A DNA stretch of 64,000 nt, taken from NCBI GenBank assembly GCA_034008185.1, contig CM067086.1, positions 1,302,001 to 1,366,000 on the forward strand, in the 5' to 3' direction. The stretch is from Gorsachius magnificus. Taxonomy: Eukaryota > Chordata > Aves > Pelecaniformes > Ardeidae. The notes under the pieces are model-generated. The model was not told the DNA's origin. It saw nothing but the letters and a program-made list of their open reading frames with translations, and did no database searches. The translations under genes and the position numbers were made by a program. Shown here piece by piece: positions 48,419 through 59,903 of the stretch (positions within the stretch are counted from its first letter, which is position 1; every line of letters begins with the position of its first letter).

Positions 48419-49496
48419 GTGAGAGCGCCCGGGGATGCGGCGGGAGGAGCCGAGCGGGAGCGACGGGGCCCGGAGGGGGGGGGCCGGGGGGGGGGCAGCG
48501 GGGCCGGGGCGGGGTCTGCGGGGCCGGGTCAGCCCGGGTCTGCGGGGCCGGGAGCGGGGTCTGCGGGGCCGGGTCTGTGGGACAGGGCCCTGGCCGGGGG
48601 CTCGCCCCCCCCCACTCGCCCCCCCAGCGCCCAGGCGCCGGCCCGGGCCCCCCGCCGCCCGCCCGCCCCATGCCGCTGCCCCTGCTTCCTGGTGCGCTGG
48701 CGCTGCCCACCCCGGGGCACCCCACACGGGAGGGTGGTGGGGCGGGAGGGGGACCCTGGGGCACCCGCGGCCCAGCCCCGTAGCAGCCTCTGGAGAAGCC
48801 ACATGCTCGCTGCCAGGGGACCTGGCAGTCCCTATGGGAAAGAACCGGCCTTCATTACAATTAATTATTAAAATGAACGAGGCTGGAGGAGCTGGAGCGA
48901 GGCCTGAGCCAGCCTGTGCCCCGCAGGACGCCTGGGTCCCTTGCTGCTGGGGCGAGGGGGGGCGTCCTCTGTCCCCACCTGCCCCTCGGTCATGGCTCGG
49001 GGCGAGCTGGGGGGACACGACAGGGCCAGTGCGGGGGGCTGGGCCCCCCCCCCCCCCCCCGTGGGGGCTCACCGTACGGGGCGGCTGACTGGAATGGGGG
49101 GGCTCACCAGCCTGGCCAGGAGAGGCCAGCATGGCTGGGACACAGTGGCAGGGCTCGGGGTAACCAGTGCAGCTCGCCCGAGTGGGGGCCGGGACCAGCG
49201 TGGCCGGGGCTGGCCGGGGGCCCCTCCCATGGCGGGGCATCTCAGGGTGCCCCTGGCAGTGACACCCATGGTGGGTGCCTCGGGGTGCCCCTGGAAGATG
49301 ACACCCATGGCAGGGCATCTCAGGGTGCCCCTGGCAGCTGCCCACCACAGCAGCAGGGTGTCACTGGAAGCATAGGGCAGGCAACGTCCCCCACCACCCC
49401 GGTGTCCCCAGCGGTGCCCGGCTGCTGTCCCCAGGGCGGCTGAAGCCAGTGCAGCCCCCGTGGCCGGCGGGATCCAGCACCATCTGTCCCTGGAGC

Positions 49497-49575
49497 TGGG
49501 TTAATCTTTAGCCGCTGGCCACTGTAATGAGGCCTCATTAGCAGCCATTACACCCGGCTGGAGTGGGGACAGGCC
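49497..49575. promoter_or_regulatory. Conserved block with a 14-base palindrome, copy B
   Basis: Same sequence as 41085-41165, palindrome AATGAGGCCTCATT at 49526-49539. Confidence 0.4.
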
Positions 49576-50224
49576 TTGGGACAGTGGCACAGGCCTTGGG
49601 ATGGCGGCAGGGTGGCATGGTTATGGGGGGCTTGGGTGGGCGGGGGGGGGGGGGGGGGGTCAGGGCGGGGGAGGGGCGGGGCCCCCGGGGGGGGACGGGA
49701 GGCGGTCCCGGGCCCGGGGGGGGGCGGTGGGCCGGGTGGGGCGGCGGGGCCGGGTCCCCAGCATAGCGGCAGGGTCTTCAGGGGGTGGCAGTGTCCCCAG
49801 GGGACATGTCACAGTCGCCAGCAGTGTGCCAGGGTCCCTGGGGACATGATGGGGTCCCCGGGGTGGGGTTGTTGGGGTCCCAGAGGAGTGACAGTGTCCC
49901 CAAGAGCCCTGCCAGGGTCCCCACTGGATGTGCCAGTGTCCCCAGAGTGTGTGCTGGGGCCCCAGGGGGTGTGTCGCTGTCCCCAGGGGGTGTGTCAGCA
50001 TGCCGGCAGGGTGCCAGTGTCCCCAGGGGCTGTGCCAGTGTCCCCAGGGAGCGTGCCAGGTTCCCAAGGCTTGTGCCAGGGTCCCCGGCTGGGCATGCCA
50101 GGTTCTCAGTGACTCTGCCAGGTCCCCAGGGGGGTGCCCCCCGGGTCCGGCCAGGCACCCGGGGAGCAGGGGGCCGTGCCGGCGGGGGGGCGCAGGTGTG
50201 CGTTGTGCGGTAGTGCGCGGTGCG

Positions 50225-50430
50225 CAGGGTGCATGTGTGCCTGGGCACACGTGTGCACCTGCCTGCGAGCATGTGGGCGTGCATGGGCGTGCATGTGTGT
50301 GCGTGTGTGTGTGCATGCATGTGCTTGCACATGAGCACACGTGCATATGTGTGCGTGTGTGTGCATCCATGTGCACATGTGTGCACGCGCATGCCTGCAC
50401 GTGAGCATGCGTGCACGCGTGTGCAAAGCC
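50225..50430. repeat. Alternating purine-pyrimidine (TG/CA) tract
   Basis: Long GTGTGCATGCATGTG/CACACGTGCATATG tract in SLC43A3-B intron 1, a strong Z-DNA-type sequence. A shorter version lies at about 41700-41820 in unit 1. Confidence 0.85.
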
Positions 50431-52679
50431 CCGGCTGCAAGCAGGGGCCCTGCCTGTGCCCCAGCATGCAGGGGACTGGTGCCAGCTCCGGGGAGGGGAC
50501 AAGGGGCAGAGTTGGGACCACGGTGGCCTTTGCCTGAGTGGCCATGTGCATCCACGTGCCTCTGAGCTCCCCACTCTGGGTGCTGGGTGGGCGCAGAGGT
50601 TGTCACCACGTGGGTGCCAGGCAGGGTGTGACGCCCCGGTGTTTGTCATCCTGCAGGTGCGGCGGGACACCCCAGGCCGGTGACATGGCAGGGGGGGGCG
50701 CGGGGGTGGCCAAGCGCCTGGGGACCCTCCTCTCGGGGCTGCTGGAGTGCGGGGCCTTCTGCGGCATCATCTTCGGCTGGGCCTCCCTCGTCTTTGTCCT
50801 CAAGGACCTGGGCTACTTCGAGGACCTGTGCCAGCCCACCACCAACACCACCCCCAGCCCCAACCACAGCCTGCTGCTCGGTAGGGTCCCCGTCCCCTGG
50901 TCACCGCTGGTCACCATCTCCATCCCTGTGGTGGCCCTGGCCCCCTGCTGTTGCCCTGCCTCGTGTCCCCCATGTTCTTATACCCTGGGTTGCTGGTGGC
51001 CCGAGGTGCGCCATGTCCCCATTGCCTGGTGCCCTGTGGTGCTCCAGGTCCTCACTGTCCTAGCCCCTGGGTCCCCCATGTCCCCCTGCCCTGTGGTCCC
51101 CCATGTCCCCACAGCTTGGTGACCTGCAGTGCCCCATGTCCCCATTGTCCCGGTGCCCTGCGGTGCTCCACGTCCCTGCTGTCCTGACTCCCTGTGCTGC
51201 CCCGTGTCCTGCCTGTCCCAATGCCGTGTCACCACTGTCCCCACCCCACGCCGTCTCCCGTCTTCACCATCGGCTCCTTCATGAACAACTTCATGACCTT
51301 CCCCATGGGCTTCATCTTCGACCACTTCGGCACCACCGTTGCCCGCCTCATCGCCATGTGAGTTGGTGCAGGGGGGGGCAGTGCTGGCGGGCAGGGCTGG
51401 GGCACCCATGGGTGCCCAGGGGGGGGGGGGTGTTGTCAAGAGTGGGGTGGTTATCGGGTCAGCCAGGCAGGGTGGGGCAGGCAGGGCCCTGCCTGCATGG
51501 GGGGACACCCGTGCCAGCCTGGGGGGGCACCCGTGCCAGCTGGAGGACACCCGTGCCAGCCCAGGGGGGCACCCGTGCTGACTGGGGGCCACCTGTGGCA
51601 GCCTGGCCCCCGGGGGGGGCCCGGGGGGGCCCCATGGATTTTGGGGTGCTGGATGCTGATGCGACAGCGGCACCGGGGGCGGGGGTGCCAGCTGCCCCCC
51701 AGGGCCCTATCCCCACGTGTCACCTCTGTCCCCACCTCTCAGCTCCCTCTACACCGGCGGGACCCTGCTCGTCGCCTTCTCCACCCCAGGTGAGACTGCG
51801 TGGGTGTGGGGTGCCCCAGCCCCGGGGGAGACCCCGCAGGGTCACCCTCTTGTCCCTGCTGACCCCCGTCCCCAGAGCTGGCAGTGCTGCTCTTCCCGGC
51901 CAGTGGGTGGCATCCTCCTCATCCTCACCAACTGCAGGTGAGTGCCCCCTGTACCCCACCCTCGTGTCCGGGGCTCCCTGCCTGGTGCTGGGGGGGCCCT
52001 GATGGCGGGGGGGGGTCTCTCCTGGCCAGGTGGGCAACCTCTTTGGGAAGTACCGCTCCATCATCATCACCCTCTACAACGGGGCCTTTGACTCCTCATC
52101 TGCCATCTTCCTCATCATCAAGGTGGGTGCAGGGCAGGGGGACGTGGAGGTGCCAGGGGGTGGTGCTGGGTGCCCCTGAGTGCTGGCTCCTGGCTGAGGC
52201 AGGGGACAGAGCTGGGGACAGTTGGGACATGGCTTGGGACACAGTTGGGACACAGCTGGGGACAGAGCTGGGGATAGTTGGGACACGGCTGGCAACACTG
52301 CCAGGAGACACGGATGTGTCGCAGCAGGGGACACAGCTGCACCACCGCTGGGGCCACGCGTGGGGATGCAGGCAGCACCTGAGCAGGGCTGTGGCCCCGG
52401 CTGGCACGGTGGGGGGGCCCCCGGCGGCGGGCGAGCGCGGCCCTGGACCCGGTGGCAGCCTGTCCCTGTCCCCAGGTGCTGTACGAGCACGGACTGTCCC
52501 TGCGGGCCATGTTCCTCTTCATGGCAGCCTGCAGCGCCTGGCACCTGCTGCGCACCCTCTTCCTCATGCCCCGCACCCGCATCCCTACCCGCTGCCCCCC
52601 GCCTACGACTACGGGTAGGGGGGCCCTGCCTGCACCGCAGGGCGGCGGTGCCCATCCCAGGGGGTGCCCGTCCCGCGGG

Positions 52680-53060
52680 TGGTGGTGGTGATGATGGCGA
52701 TGCCTGTCCCATGGGTGGTGGCGGTGCTGTCCTGTGGCTGGCGGCAATGCCTGCCCCGTGGGTGGTGGTGGGTCCCGTCCTGTTGTTGGTGGTGGGTGCC
52801 GTCCCGTGGGCGGTGGTGGGTCCCGTCCTGTTGCCCGGGCCGGGTGGTGGGTCCCTCCTGTTGTTGCAGTGGGTCCCTCCCGCGGGCGGTGGTGGGTGCC
52901 TCCGTGGGCGGTGGTGGGTCCCGTCCTGTTGTTGGCAGTGGGTCCTGTCCCGCGGGCGGTGGTGGGTCCTGTCCTGTTGGTGGTGGTGGGTCCTGTCGGG
53001 TCCCGTCCCATGGGGGGTGGTGGGTCCCGTCCCGTGGGCAGTGGTGGGTGCTGTCCCATG
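52680..53060. repeat. Expanded GGTGGTGGGTCCCGTCC minisatellite, copy B intron 6
   Basis: Homologous to 44085-44300 but longer and rearranged. Confidence 0.85.
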
Positions 53061-54544
53061 GGGGGCCCCCCGCGGCGGTGGTGGGTCCTAGCGGTGGGGT
53101 GCTGTGGGTGACGGGGTGGGCGGTGCCGCAGGCTGCGGTGCCCGGGGCGGTCCCAGTCGTACCGCACCTACGAGGAGAAGCGCCCGCCGGGGGAGGCCAG
53201 CCCCGAGGAGACCCCCCTGGAGTCCAGCGCCCCCAGAGGTGACGGGGGCGGGGCTTGGGGGCAGGGGGCGGGGCAGGCATGGGCTCACCTCGAGTGGGCG
53301 TGGCCATGTTGGTGACTGGCACGCGAGATGGGTGTGGCCGCAGGGGCGAGCTATGGGCCTGGCTATGCAAATGAAGGGGAAGTGGCCCGTGGTGGGCGTG
53401 GCTGGTAACGGGTGTGGTAGGGCAGGGGGTGTGGCTATGCAGATGAAGGGGTCCAGCCCGGGGCTAGGCGTGGCCACGTGGGTGGATGCGGGGGGCCGGG
53501 GCTCTTCGCCTGGCACGTGGCCTGGCCGCCATGCAGCTGCGGCACTACCTCTTCATCGGCACCCTCAACCCCCTCCTCGACCACCTGGCCCACGGGAACG
53601 CTCGCCTGGGTAGGCACGGCCGCCGGGACGGGGCGGGGGGACACACACACACACGGCCGGGGACGCCCCGGTGGGGTCCGGCCCCCGCCCTGATGCCGCC
53701 TCCCCACAGTGAGCACCTACACCAACGCCTTTGCCTTCACCCAGCTCTGCGGGGTGCTCTGCGCCCCATGGAACGGCCTCATCCTCGACCGACACAAGCG
53801 GGGCAAGACCCCCCGCCCCGAGGGTAACCGGCTCCAACCACCCCCCCCGGCCCCACGGGTCCCCGGGGAGTGTCCGTGCTGCCAACGTCCCCCCACTGTG
53901 CCCGCCCGCAGCGGGGCTCGTGGCAGGGTTCTGTGTCCACACCTGGGGACGTGTGCCCTCTGTGCCCTGACCCCCCCGCCCCGTGCCTGCAGGAGCCCTG
54001 GGGGCCCTGGCTGACCTGCGGGCATCCGTGCTGTCGCTGGTGGTGACGGTGGTGCAGTGCGTGCTCTTCTCCATCTGCGCAGCAGTGCCCATGCTGCCCG
54101 TCCAATTCGCCACCTTCGTGCTGCAGGTGATCAGCCGCTCCTTCCTCTACGGGGGCAACGCCGCCTTCCTGGCCATTGCGTGAGTCCTGTGGCCACCGCT
54201 GCTGGGGGACGGGGTGGCGGGGACAGGGTGGTGGGGATGTGGGGGGTGGGGGGGGTCATCGGAGGGTGGCAGGGGACAGGGTGGGCGTGGCAAGGATGGG
54301 GGGGGGCAGGGGGGGGCGGGTTGGGGGTGCAGGGGACAGGGTGGGCATGTCAGGGTGCGTGGTGACATGGGGGGGCTGGGCAGGTTTCCCCCGCAGCACT
54401 TTGGGAAGCTGTATGGGCTGGCCATGGCGCTGTCGGCGCTGGTGGCCCTGCTGCAGTACCCCTGCATCGCCCTGGTGAACGGGCCGCTGGTGGGGACCCG
54501 TTCTATGTGAGTGCCTGCCCCAGGCGCCCGGGGGGGGCCTGCCC

Positions 54545-54830
54545 GGGGAGGGACGGGGGTCCGCCCTGCAGGGGAAGGGGTCCTGCCCCAGGAGGGAGGG
54601 GGGTCCTGCCCCTCATGGGAAGGGGTCCTGCCCTGGGGACGGATGGGGGTCCTGCCCCACAGGGGAAGGGGTCATGCCCCAGGAGGGAGGGGTGTCCTGC
54701 CCCACAGGGGAAGGGGTTCTGCCCTGGGGTGGGATGGGGGTCCTGCCCCACAGGGGAAGGGGTCCTGCCCCAGGGTGGGATGGGGGTCCTGCCCCACAGG
54801 GGAAGGGGTCCTGCCCCAGGGGGGGGGGTC
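54545..54830. repeat. Minisatellite in copy B intron 11
   Basis: About eight units of GGGGTCCTGCCCCACAGGGGAAG; copy A has about three (45850-45920). Confidence 0.85.
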
Positions 54831-55260
54831 CGCCGGGTCGGGGGGGGGTCTGGCCCTGGCCGTGGGGAGGGGGTGCTGGCCCATGGGGGTGCGGGTCTGG
54901 TGCCTAGCACAGGGGACCTGGGGAGGTTTTGGGGCTGGGCCAGGGCCCCCCCTCAGCCCCCAGCCCCATGTCCTGACACAACCCCCCAGGTGAATGTGGG
55001 GCTGATCGTCGTAGTGCTGGTGGCCTTCGTCAGTCCCGTGGTGGTGGCCCGTGAGTGCCAGCGGCGAGCCAAGGAGCTGGGGGCTGCTGGCACCCCCCTT
55101 GCAACCCCCCCAGGTGCCGAGACCCCTGCTGAGATGCCCCACTGAGCCCTGCACCCACCAGGTGCTGGCCCAGCACCCAGCACCTGCTGCACCCCTTTTT
55201 TCTACTGGACTTGGGGTGGTGGTGCTGTGCCAGTGGGGTGGGGTTTGTTTGGGCGGGGGG

Positions 55261-55266
55261 AATAAA
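55261..55266 (+). terminator. Polyadenylation signal, SLC43A3 copy B
   Basis: AATAAA in the same place relative to the stop as in copy A. Confidence 0.7.
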
Positions 55267-55439
55267 TATTGATGGCCCCTCTGTTCACTGTGCTGCTCCC
55301 CCCCCAGCACCCCCAGCTGCTGGGGCTTCTCCGGCGTCTGTTATAGGATTGGGCCCCCCACTGCCTCACAGGGCTGGAGGCAGACCTCTCCCCGGGGACC
55401 CCCGGCACAGACGGACACAATCTCAGAGCACCTCTGGTT

Positions 55440-57215
55440 TACTGGGCTGGGGACAGGGGCTGCTGTGGGTCCCCAGGGACTGGGTGCGCCATGGCAGCAC
55501 CCCTGGGTGCCCCCAGTACCAGTGGATGAAGGGGTGCAGCTGGAAGCAGACCTTGCTTCTCTAGAGCCCTTCTGGGGAAAGGGGCCAGTGCCAGGGCCAT
55601 GGGGTGGCCCCCAGTGCCCCCTGTGCCCCTCACAGTGCCCCCTCCCATTGTGCCTGGTAGCCCTGTGCCCTACCTAGTACCCCCAGTAGTCCTGTGCCCT
55701 CCCCAGTGCCCCTTCTCATTGTCCCTGGTGGCCTGTGCCTGCTCCCAGTGCCCCCAATAGCCCTGTGCCCTCCCCCCTCCAGTGTCCCCAGTGCCCGAAT
55801 GCCCAGAGCGGTGGGTGGGGGTGAGGGTGCCCTCACTGTGGGTGCCGAGGGTGGTGCAGTTGGTGCAGGGGTGCAGGGCTGGGTGGGCGCCCTGCTGGTG
55901 AAGCTCCAGGGGCTGGTGTCCTCCCAGTGCGACCCCTGCTCTCCCCCCCCGCCCCAGTGCTGCCTCAGCACACAGCTCTGGCCCCCAGCACCCAGCCCCA
56001 GCACCCATAACCAGCCCCCTACCCCGGCACCCACAATGAGCCCCAGCCCATTCCCAGCACCCTGGGTAGGGGCTGGGTCCCCCCACACTGCGCCGATGAC
56101 AGCCCTGATCCGGATGGTGCAGTGGCTGGGGGTGCGCACCAGGTTCAGCAGCTCCCGGTTGCGGGTGGTGCCGTGCACCCAGGCCAGCTCCCCCCAGCAC
56201 CTCTGGGCAGTGCCGCTGTAGGACAGGCACAGCCCGGCACCCACCGTGCACCCACTGGGCACCCACTGGCACCCAACAGCACCCAGCGGCACCCAGTGGC
56301 CCCCACCAGCCACCCGACAGCACCCAGCGGCACCCACCAGGTACCCAGTGGCATCCACTGGCACCCACCAGGCACCCAGTAGCATCCACTGGCACCCTCC
56401 GGCACCCAGTGGCACCCACCGGGCACCCACCGGCACCTGATGGCACCTACCGGTCACCCACTGGGCACCCACTGAGCACCCATGTCCTCCTCACCTGGGC
56501 GTCTCCATCAGGGTGGAGCTTGGCCACCGCCACAGAGCAGAACTGGTGGCCCTGCTCAGCCGTGCCTGCGGGGACCCCTGGGGGTGCTGGGGTCTGGCAC
56601 CGGGGCCAGGGTGAGGGCTGGCACCAGGGGGTCCCCTTGCCACCGCCGCACACAGCACTGGCCCGGTAGGGGAAGCGTGGCACTGCTCCCGGGGGGGGGG
56701 CCGGCCCGCAGGGCGGGGGGGCAGGCGGGCGTGGGGCTGGGGACACCGGCACCCTCGGGCACCCTCGGGAGGTGCTGCGTCCCCAGTCACACTCTGACAC
56801 CTGAGGGCCGCCCCCATGTCCCCTCCCCCCCCATCCCCCCCCCCCGTGTCCCCACTGTCCCTCCACCATCCCCCCTCTGACACTACCCCACTAACCCCCC
56901 CTAACCCTCCCTAACCCTCCATGTTTCTGGTTCCCCACTGCCACTCCCAGGGCCACCCTGTCCCCCGGGCACCCTCGGCCCCCCCATGTCCCCCCAGAGC
57001 CACCCGTGCCAGCCTCAGGGACACCCACCCGGTTCCCAGCCCCGGCAGCTGGGGGCTGAGCCCACCCCGCTGTCCCCGTCTCTGTCTCTGCTCCTCACCT
57101 GGAACTTGGGGGGCTCTGCCCACTATAGGCTGGGGGGCTCTGCCTGCTGTCACTCTCATATGGGTGACGGGGCCCCATGTCCCCGCCGCAGCCTTGCACC
57201 ACCCCACCATGGCTC
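55440..57215 (-). pseudogene. PRG-like C-type lectin gene, copy B (start codon lost)
   Basis: Minus-strand relative of the gene at 58067-59903, with remnants of every part. The promoter position 57162-57155 reads CATATGAG instead of CTATAAG. The noncoding exon donor survives near 57097. The start region CCCCACCATGC of the intact copy is CCCCACGCCCG here. Exon 56565-56495 reads GHQFCSVAVAKLHPDGDAQ with intact splice sites. A lectin exon begins with RCWGELAWVHGTTRNRELLN. Then comes HWEDTSPWSFTS at about 55935-55845, and a last exon from about 55567 reads KVCFQLHPFIHWYWG, matching the LPFICEY end of lectin domains. Without an initiator Met and TATA box it is probably a pseudogene, though the lectin exons stay open. 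Confidence 0.55.
56225..56470. repeat. GGCACCCACTGGCACCCAC minisatellite
   Basis: Degenerate array between two exons of PRG-like copy B; a shorter version lies at 46650-46770 in copy A. Confidence 0.85.
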
Positions 57216-57229
57216 CCCCCCTCCAACTG

Positions 57230-57955
57230 CTGGGGACAGTGGGGGGCACCCTGGGGGGTCCTGCCTGCACCTGCTGGGCCCCTGGGGGACGGGGACAGGG
57301 GGTGCTGGGGATGTTGGGGTGCTGAGGGTGTTCGGTGCTGGGGGTGCTGGGGTTGTTGGGATGCTGGGGGTGCTGGGGTGCTGATAGCATCTCCCGCCGG
57401 CCAGCACTTGCCCAAGGGCTGTTTCCTCCCCAACGGCCACAGCCCCCAGGGTCCAGCCGGCCGTTGGCCCACGCCCCCGGCCTGCCCCCCCTGGGGTGGC
57501 CCCCACCCCTGCCCTGGCCCCTGTGCAGCCCAAACCCCAGCAGCCCCCTCCCCATGCCTCATTCACCCCAGACCCCAGCACCCCCTCCCCATGCCCCATG
57601 CACCCCAAACCCCTGCAGCCCCCACCATGTGCCCCATGCATCCCAGGCACCTGCAGCCCCCTTGCCGGGGCCATGTGTACCCCAAACCCCAGAAGCCCCC
57701 ACCCCATTCACCTGAAATCCCAGCACCCCCACCCCGTGCCCCATGCAGCCCAAACCCCAGCAGCCCCCTCCCCATGCCCCAAGCACCCTAGACCCCAGCA
57801 CCCCCTCCCCGTGCCCCATGCACCCCAGACCCCAGCAGCCCCCATCTCGTGCCCCATGCACCCCAAACCGAGCAACCCCCTCCCCTGGACCAAATGTGCC
57901 TCGTGCACTGGCCAGTCAGGGTGCAGGCAGGAACCCCCCGGGGGGCCCCCCCAGT
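57230..57955. repeat. Spacer between inverted PRG copies, C-rich minisatellite
   Basis: Between the head-to-head PRG promoters. From about 57520 to 57890 it is built of CCCCATGCACCCCAAACCCC and AGCAGCCCCCTCC units. No gene is seen. Confidence 0.85.
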
Positions 57956-58036
57956 GCCCAGCGGTTGGTGGGTGTGGGCCACAGAGGGGCTGGGGTGGCG
58001 CAAGGCTGCAGTTGGGGACACGTGGCACTGCCACCA

Positions 58037-58043
58037 CTATAAG
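58037..58043 (+). promoter_or_regulatory. TATA box of PRG-like gene copy C
   Basis: CTATAAG about 25-30 bases upstream of a short noncoding exon ending AAGTTCCAG at 58099 (donor GTGAGG). It is conserved in copy A and mutated in copy B. Confidence 0.6.
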
Positions 58044-58066
58044 GGTGACAGCAGGCAGAGCCCCCC

Positions 58067-59903
58067 AGCCTACAGTGGGCAGAGCCCCCCAAGTTCCAGG
58101 TGAGGAGCAGGGACAGAGATGGGGACAGCGGGGTGGGCTCAGCCCCCAGCTGCCGGGGCTTGGGACCAGGGTGGGTGTCCCTGAGGCTGGCACGGGGTGG
58201 TACTGGGGATGGTGGAGGGACAGTGGGGACACGGGGGGGGGCATATGGGCAGGATTGGGGTGAGGGGCACAGGGTGGCATCGGGGGTGGCAGAGGGACTG
58301 GGGGACATGGCGCAGCACAAGGAACGTGGGGAGGATGGGGTGATGCTGGGGGTGGCAGAGGGTCACCGGGGACATGGGGGTGGCCCTCAGGTGTCAGAGT
58401 GTGACTGGGGACGCGGCACCTCCCGAGGGTGCCCGAGGGTGCCGGTGTCCCCAGCCCCACCATGCAGCCCTGCCTGCTCCTCACCCTGGCCCTGCTGGGC
58501 ACGGCCTCTGCCACCCCCCGGGGCCCCCTGCCCCCGGGCCCCCGGCCCCCCCCCACACCTTCCTGGGCTGACACCCGTTGGTGCCCCCAGCCCTTGCCAG
58601 CCCCGAGCCGGAGGAGGCCGCGCTGGCAGTGCCGGAGGAGGACACGCGGTGCCCGCTGGAGCACGAGGCGCGAGCCTTCAACATCTCCAACCCGCTGAGT
58701 GCCACCACCTTCCGCTATGTCATTGTCACCCGCTGCCGCACCTTCCGCAGAGCCCAGGTGGGCTTTGGGGTCAGGGGCACCACCTGCCACCTGGCACCCC
58801 CGTGACCGGTGTGTGCCCCCCTCCGCAGAGAGTCTGCTCCTGGTGCTACCGTGGGCGCCTGGCCTCCATCCACAGCTACCGCACCAACGCCGCCCTGCAG
58901 CGCCAGGCACGGCTCTGCACCAACCGTGGCCAGGTCTGGAGGGGCCGTCACCTGGCCCGAGGTAAGGGACTCCTGTGCCCACCACCTCACCCCAGCCTTG
59001 TGGCGCCCTGCCCAGCCCGGGGGCACCAGCCCCATCCCAGTGTCCCCAGTGCCCATCTTTGGGTGCCCCAGCTGTCATAGTGTCCCCAGTCCCCACCCTG
59101 GGTCCCCCAGACCTGTCCCAGTGTCCCCAGTGTGCATCTGTGAGTGCCTCAGCCCTCTCCCAGTGCCCCCAGTCCCACCCTGGGTCCCCAGCCCCATCCC
59201 AGTATCCCCAGTGCCTACTCCTGGGTGACCCAGCCTGCCCCGCCCCCAGCCCCAGCCGGGTGCCCCATGCCCGGTGCCGGGGGCTGTCGACATGCCCTTG
59301 CCCCCCCTGCGTAGGGACGGAGGGTGCGCTGCTGGTGGGCAGACCGGACCTACTGGAACTACTCGCACTGGCTGCGGGGGTACCCACTGCGCTCCCGCCG
59401 CTTCTGCACCTCCCTCTGCACCAACAGTCAGTGGGGCGGGGGCTCGGGGGGGTCCCGGAGGGGGGCTCTGCGGGGCGCCTCTGCCCCGGGGTGAGGGAGG
59501 GTGCTGGGGGATGCTGGGGGCCTCGGGGGTGGGGGGTGGTACCTGGGGGGGGCTGGTGTATGGCAGTGGGGGGGGCTGGCACCAGGGGGCGGGCGGGTAG
59601 GGTCGGGTCTCTGGGGGTTTGGGGCCGGTGTCTGGGGGTTTAGGGTGGGGTTCCGGGGTCTGGGTGCTGGTTCTGGGGCAGCGGGTGCTACTGGGAGCTG
59701 GGTCTGACACCCCCCCCCCCCCCTTCTTCCCCCTCCAGACGGGCGCTGGAGAAGTGTGCGCTGCCGGACAAGGCTGCCCTTCATCTGCGAGTACTGAGGG
59801 GCTCAGCCCTGCCACACGCCCCCAGCCCTGCGGCCCCCCCGGGCAGCCCCCTGCCACCACCGCCCCCACCGGGGGCTGTACCCCCACTCCAAATCTCAAT
59901 AAA
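58067..59903 (+). CDS. PRG2-like: PRG2/PRG3-like protein (eosinophil major basic protein type C-type lectin), copy C
   Basis: Secreted C-type-lectin-like protein of the eosinophil granule major basic protein family. Noncoding exon to 58099. ATG at 58462 opens a signal peptide (MQPCLLLTLALLGTASA). Exon 58591-58757 holds an acidic stretch (PEPEEAALAVPEED) and FRYVIVTRCRTFRRAQ. Exon 58829-58961 has CYRGRLASIHSYRTN and NRGQVWRGR, close to the CYRGNLVSIH and NQGQVWIGG of human PRG2. Exon 59315-59426 has CWWADRTYWNYSHWLRG. Exon 59739-59797 ends RLPFICEY-stop. AATAAA is at 59898-59903. The domain is Arg-rich, as in cytotoxic major basic protein. Oddities: no clear donor between the signal peptide and exon 58591, and the 58961/59315 junction is one base out of phase. 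Position between SLC43A3 and P2RX3 matches human PRG2/PRG3. The function is inferred from family. Confidence 0.78.

Larger units (their letters stand above)
50685..55145 (+). pseudogene. SLC43A3: SLC43A3 copy B, tandem duplicate with disabling lesions
   Basis: Duplicate of copy A with the same exon layout: 50685-50880, about 51260-51358, 51743-51789, 51876-51937, 52030-52122, 52476-52614, 53132-53238, about 53503-53609, 53710-53823, 53993-54179, 54384-54506, 54990-55145. Lesions as assembled: exon 2 has lost its acceptor and about 36 bases; exon 4 has lost 14 bases plus one more, giving a garbled but frame-restored stretch; exon 6 is one base short in a C run; exon 8 has lost its acceptor and first third; exon 11 is one base short. 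Exons 1, 3, 5, 7, 9, 10 and 12 are intact. The combination argues for a decaying duplicate. A falsely duplicated or badly polished allele is the alternative. Confidence 0.75.
47455..57215. repeat. Segmental duplication, unit 2 (SLC43A3 copy B + PRG-like copy B)
   Basis: Second copy of the tandem unit at 38310-47450. The junction near 47450-47475 joins the PRG-A 5' flank directly to the SLC43A3 promoter block. Internal differences are mostly small deletions in GC-rich stretches and minisatellite length changes. Confidence 0.9.

Noticed and set aside
47130..49348. Long minus-strand frames of over 500 codons
   Set aside because: They overlap the SLC43A3 copy B promoter CpG island and consist of Arg/Pro/Ala-rich low complexity with no matching copy-A frame conservation beyond DNA identity.
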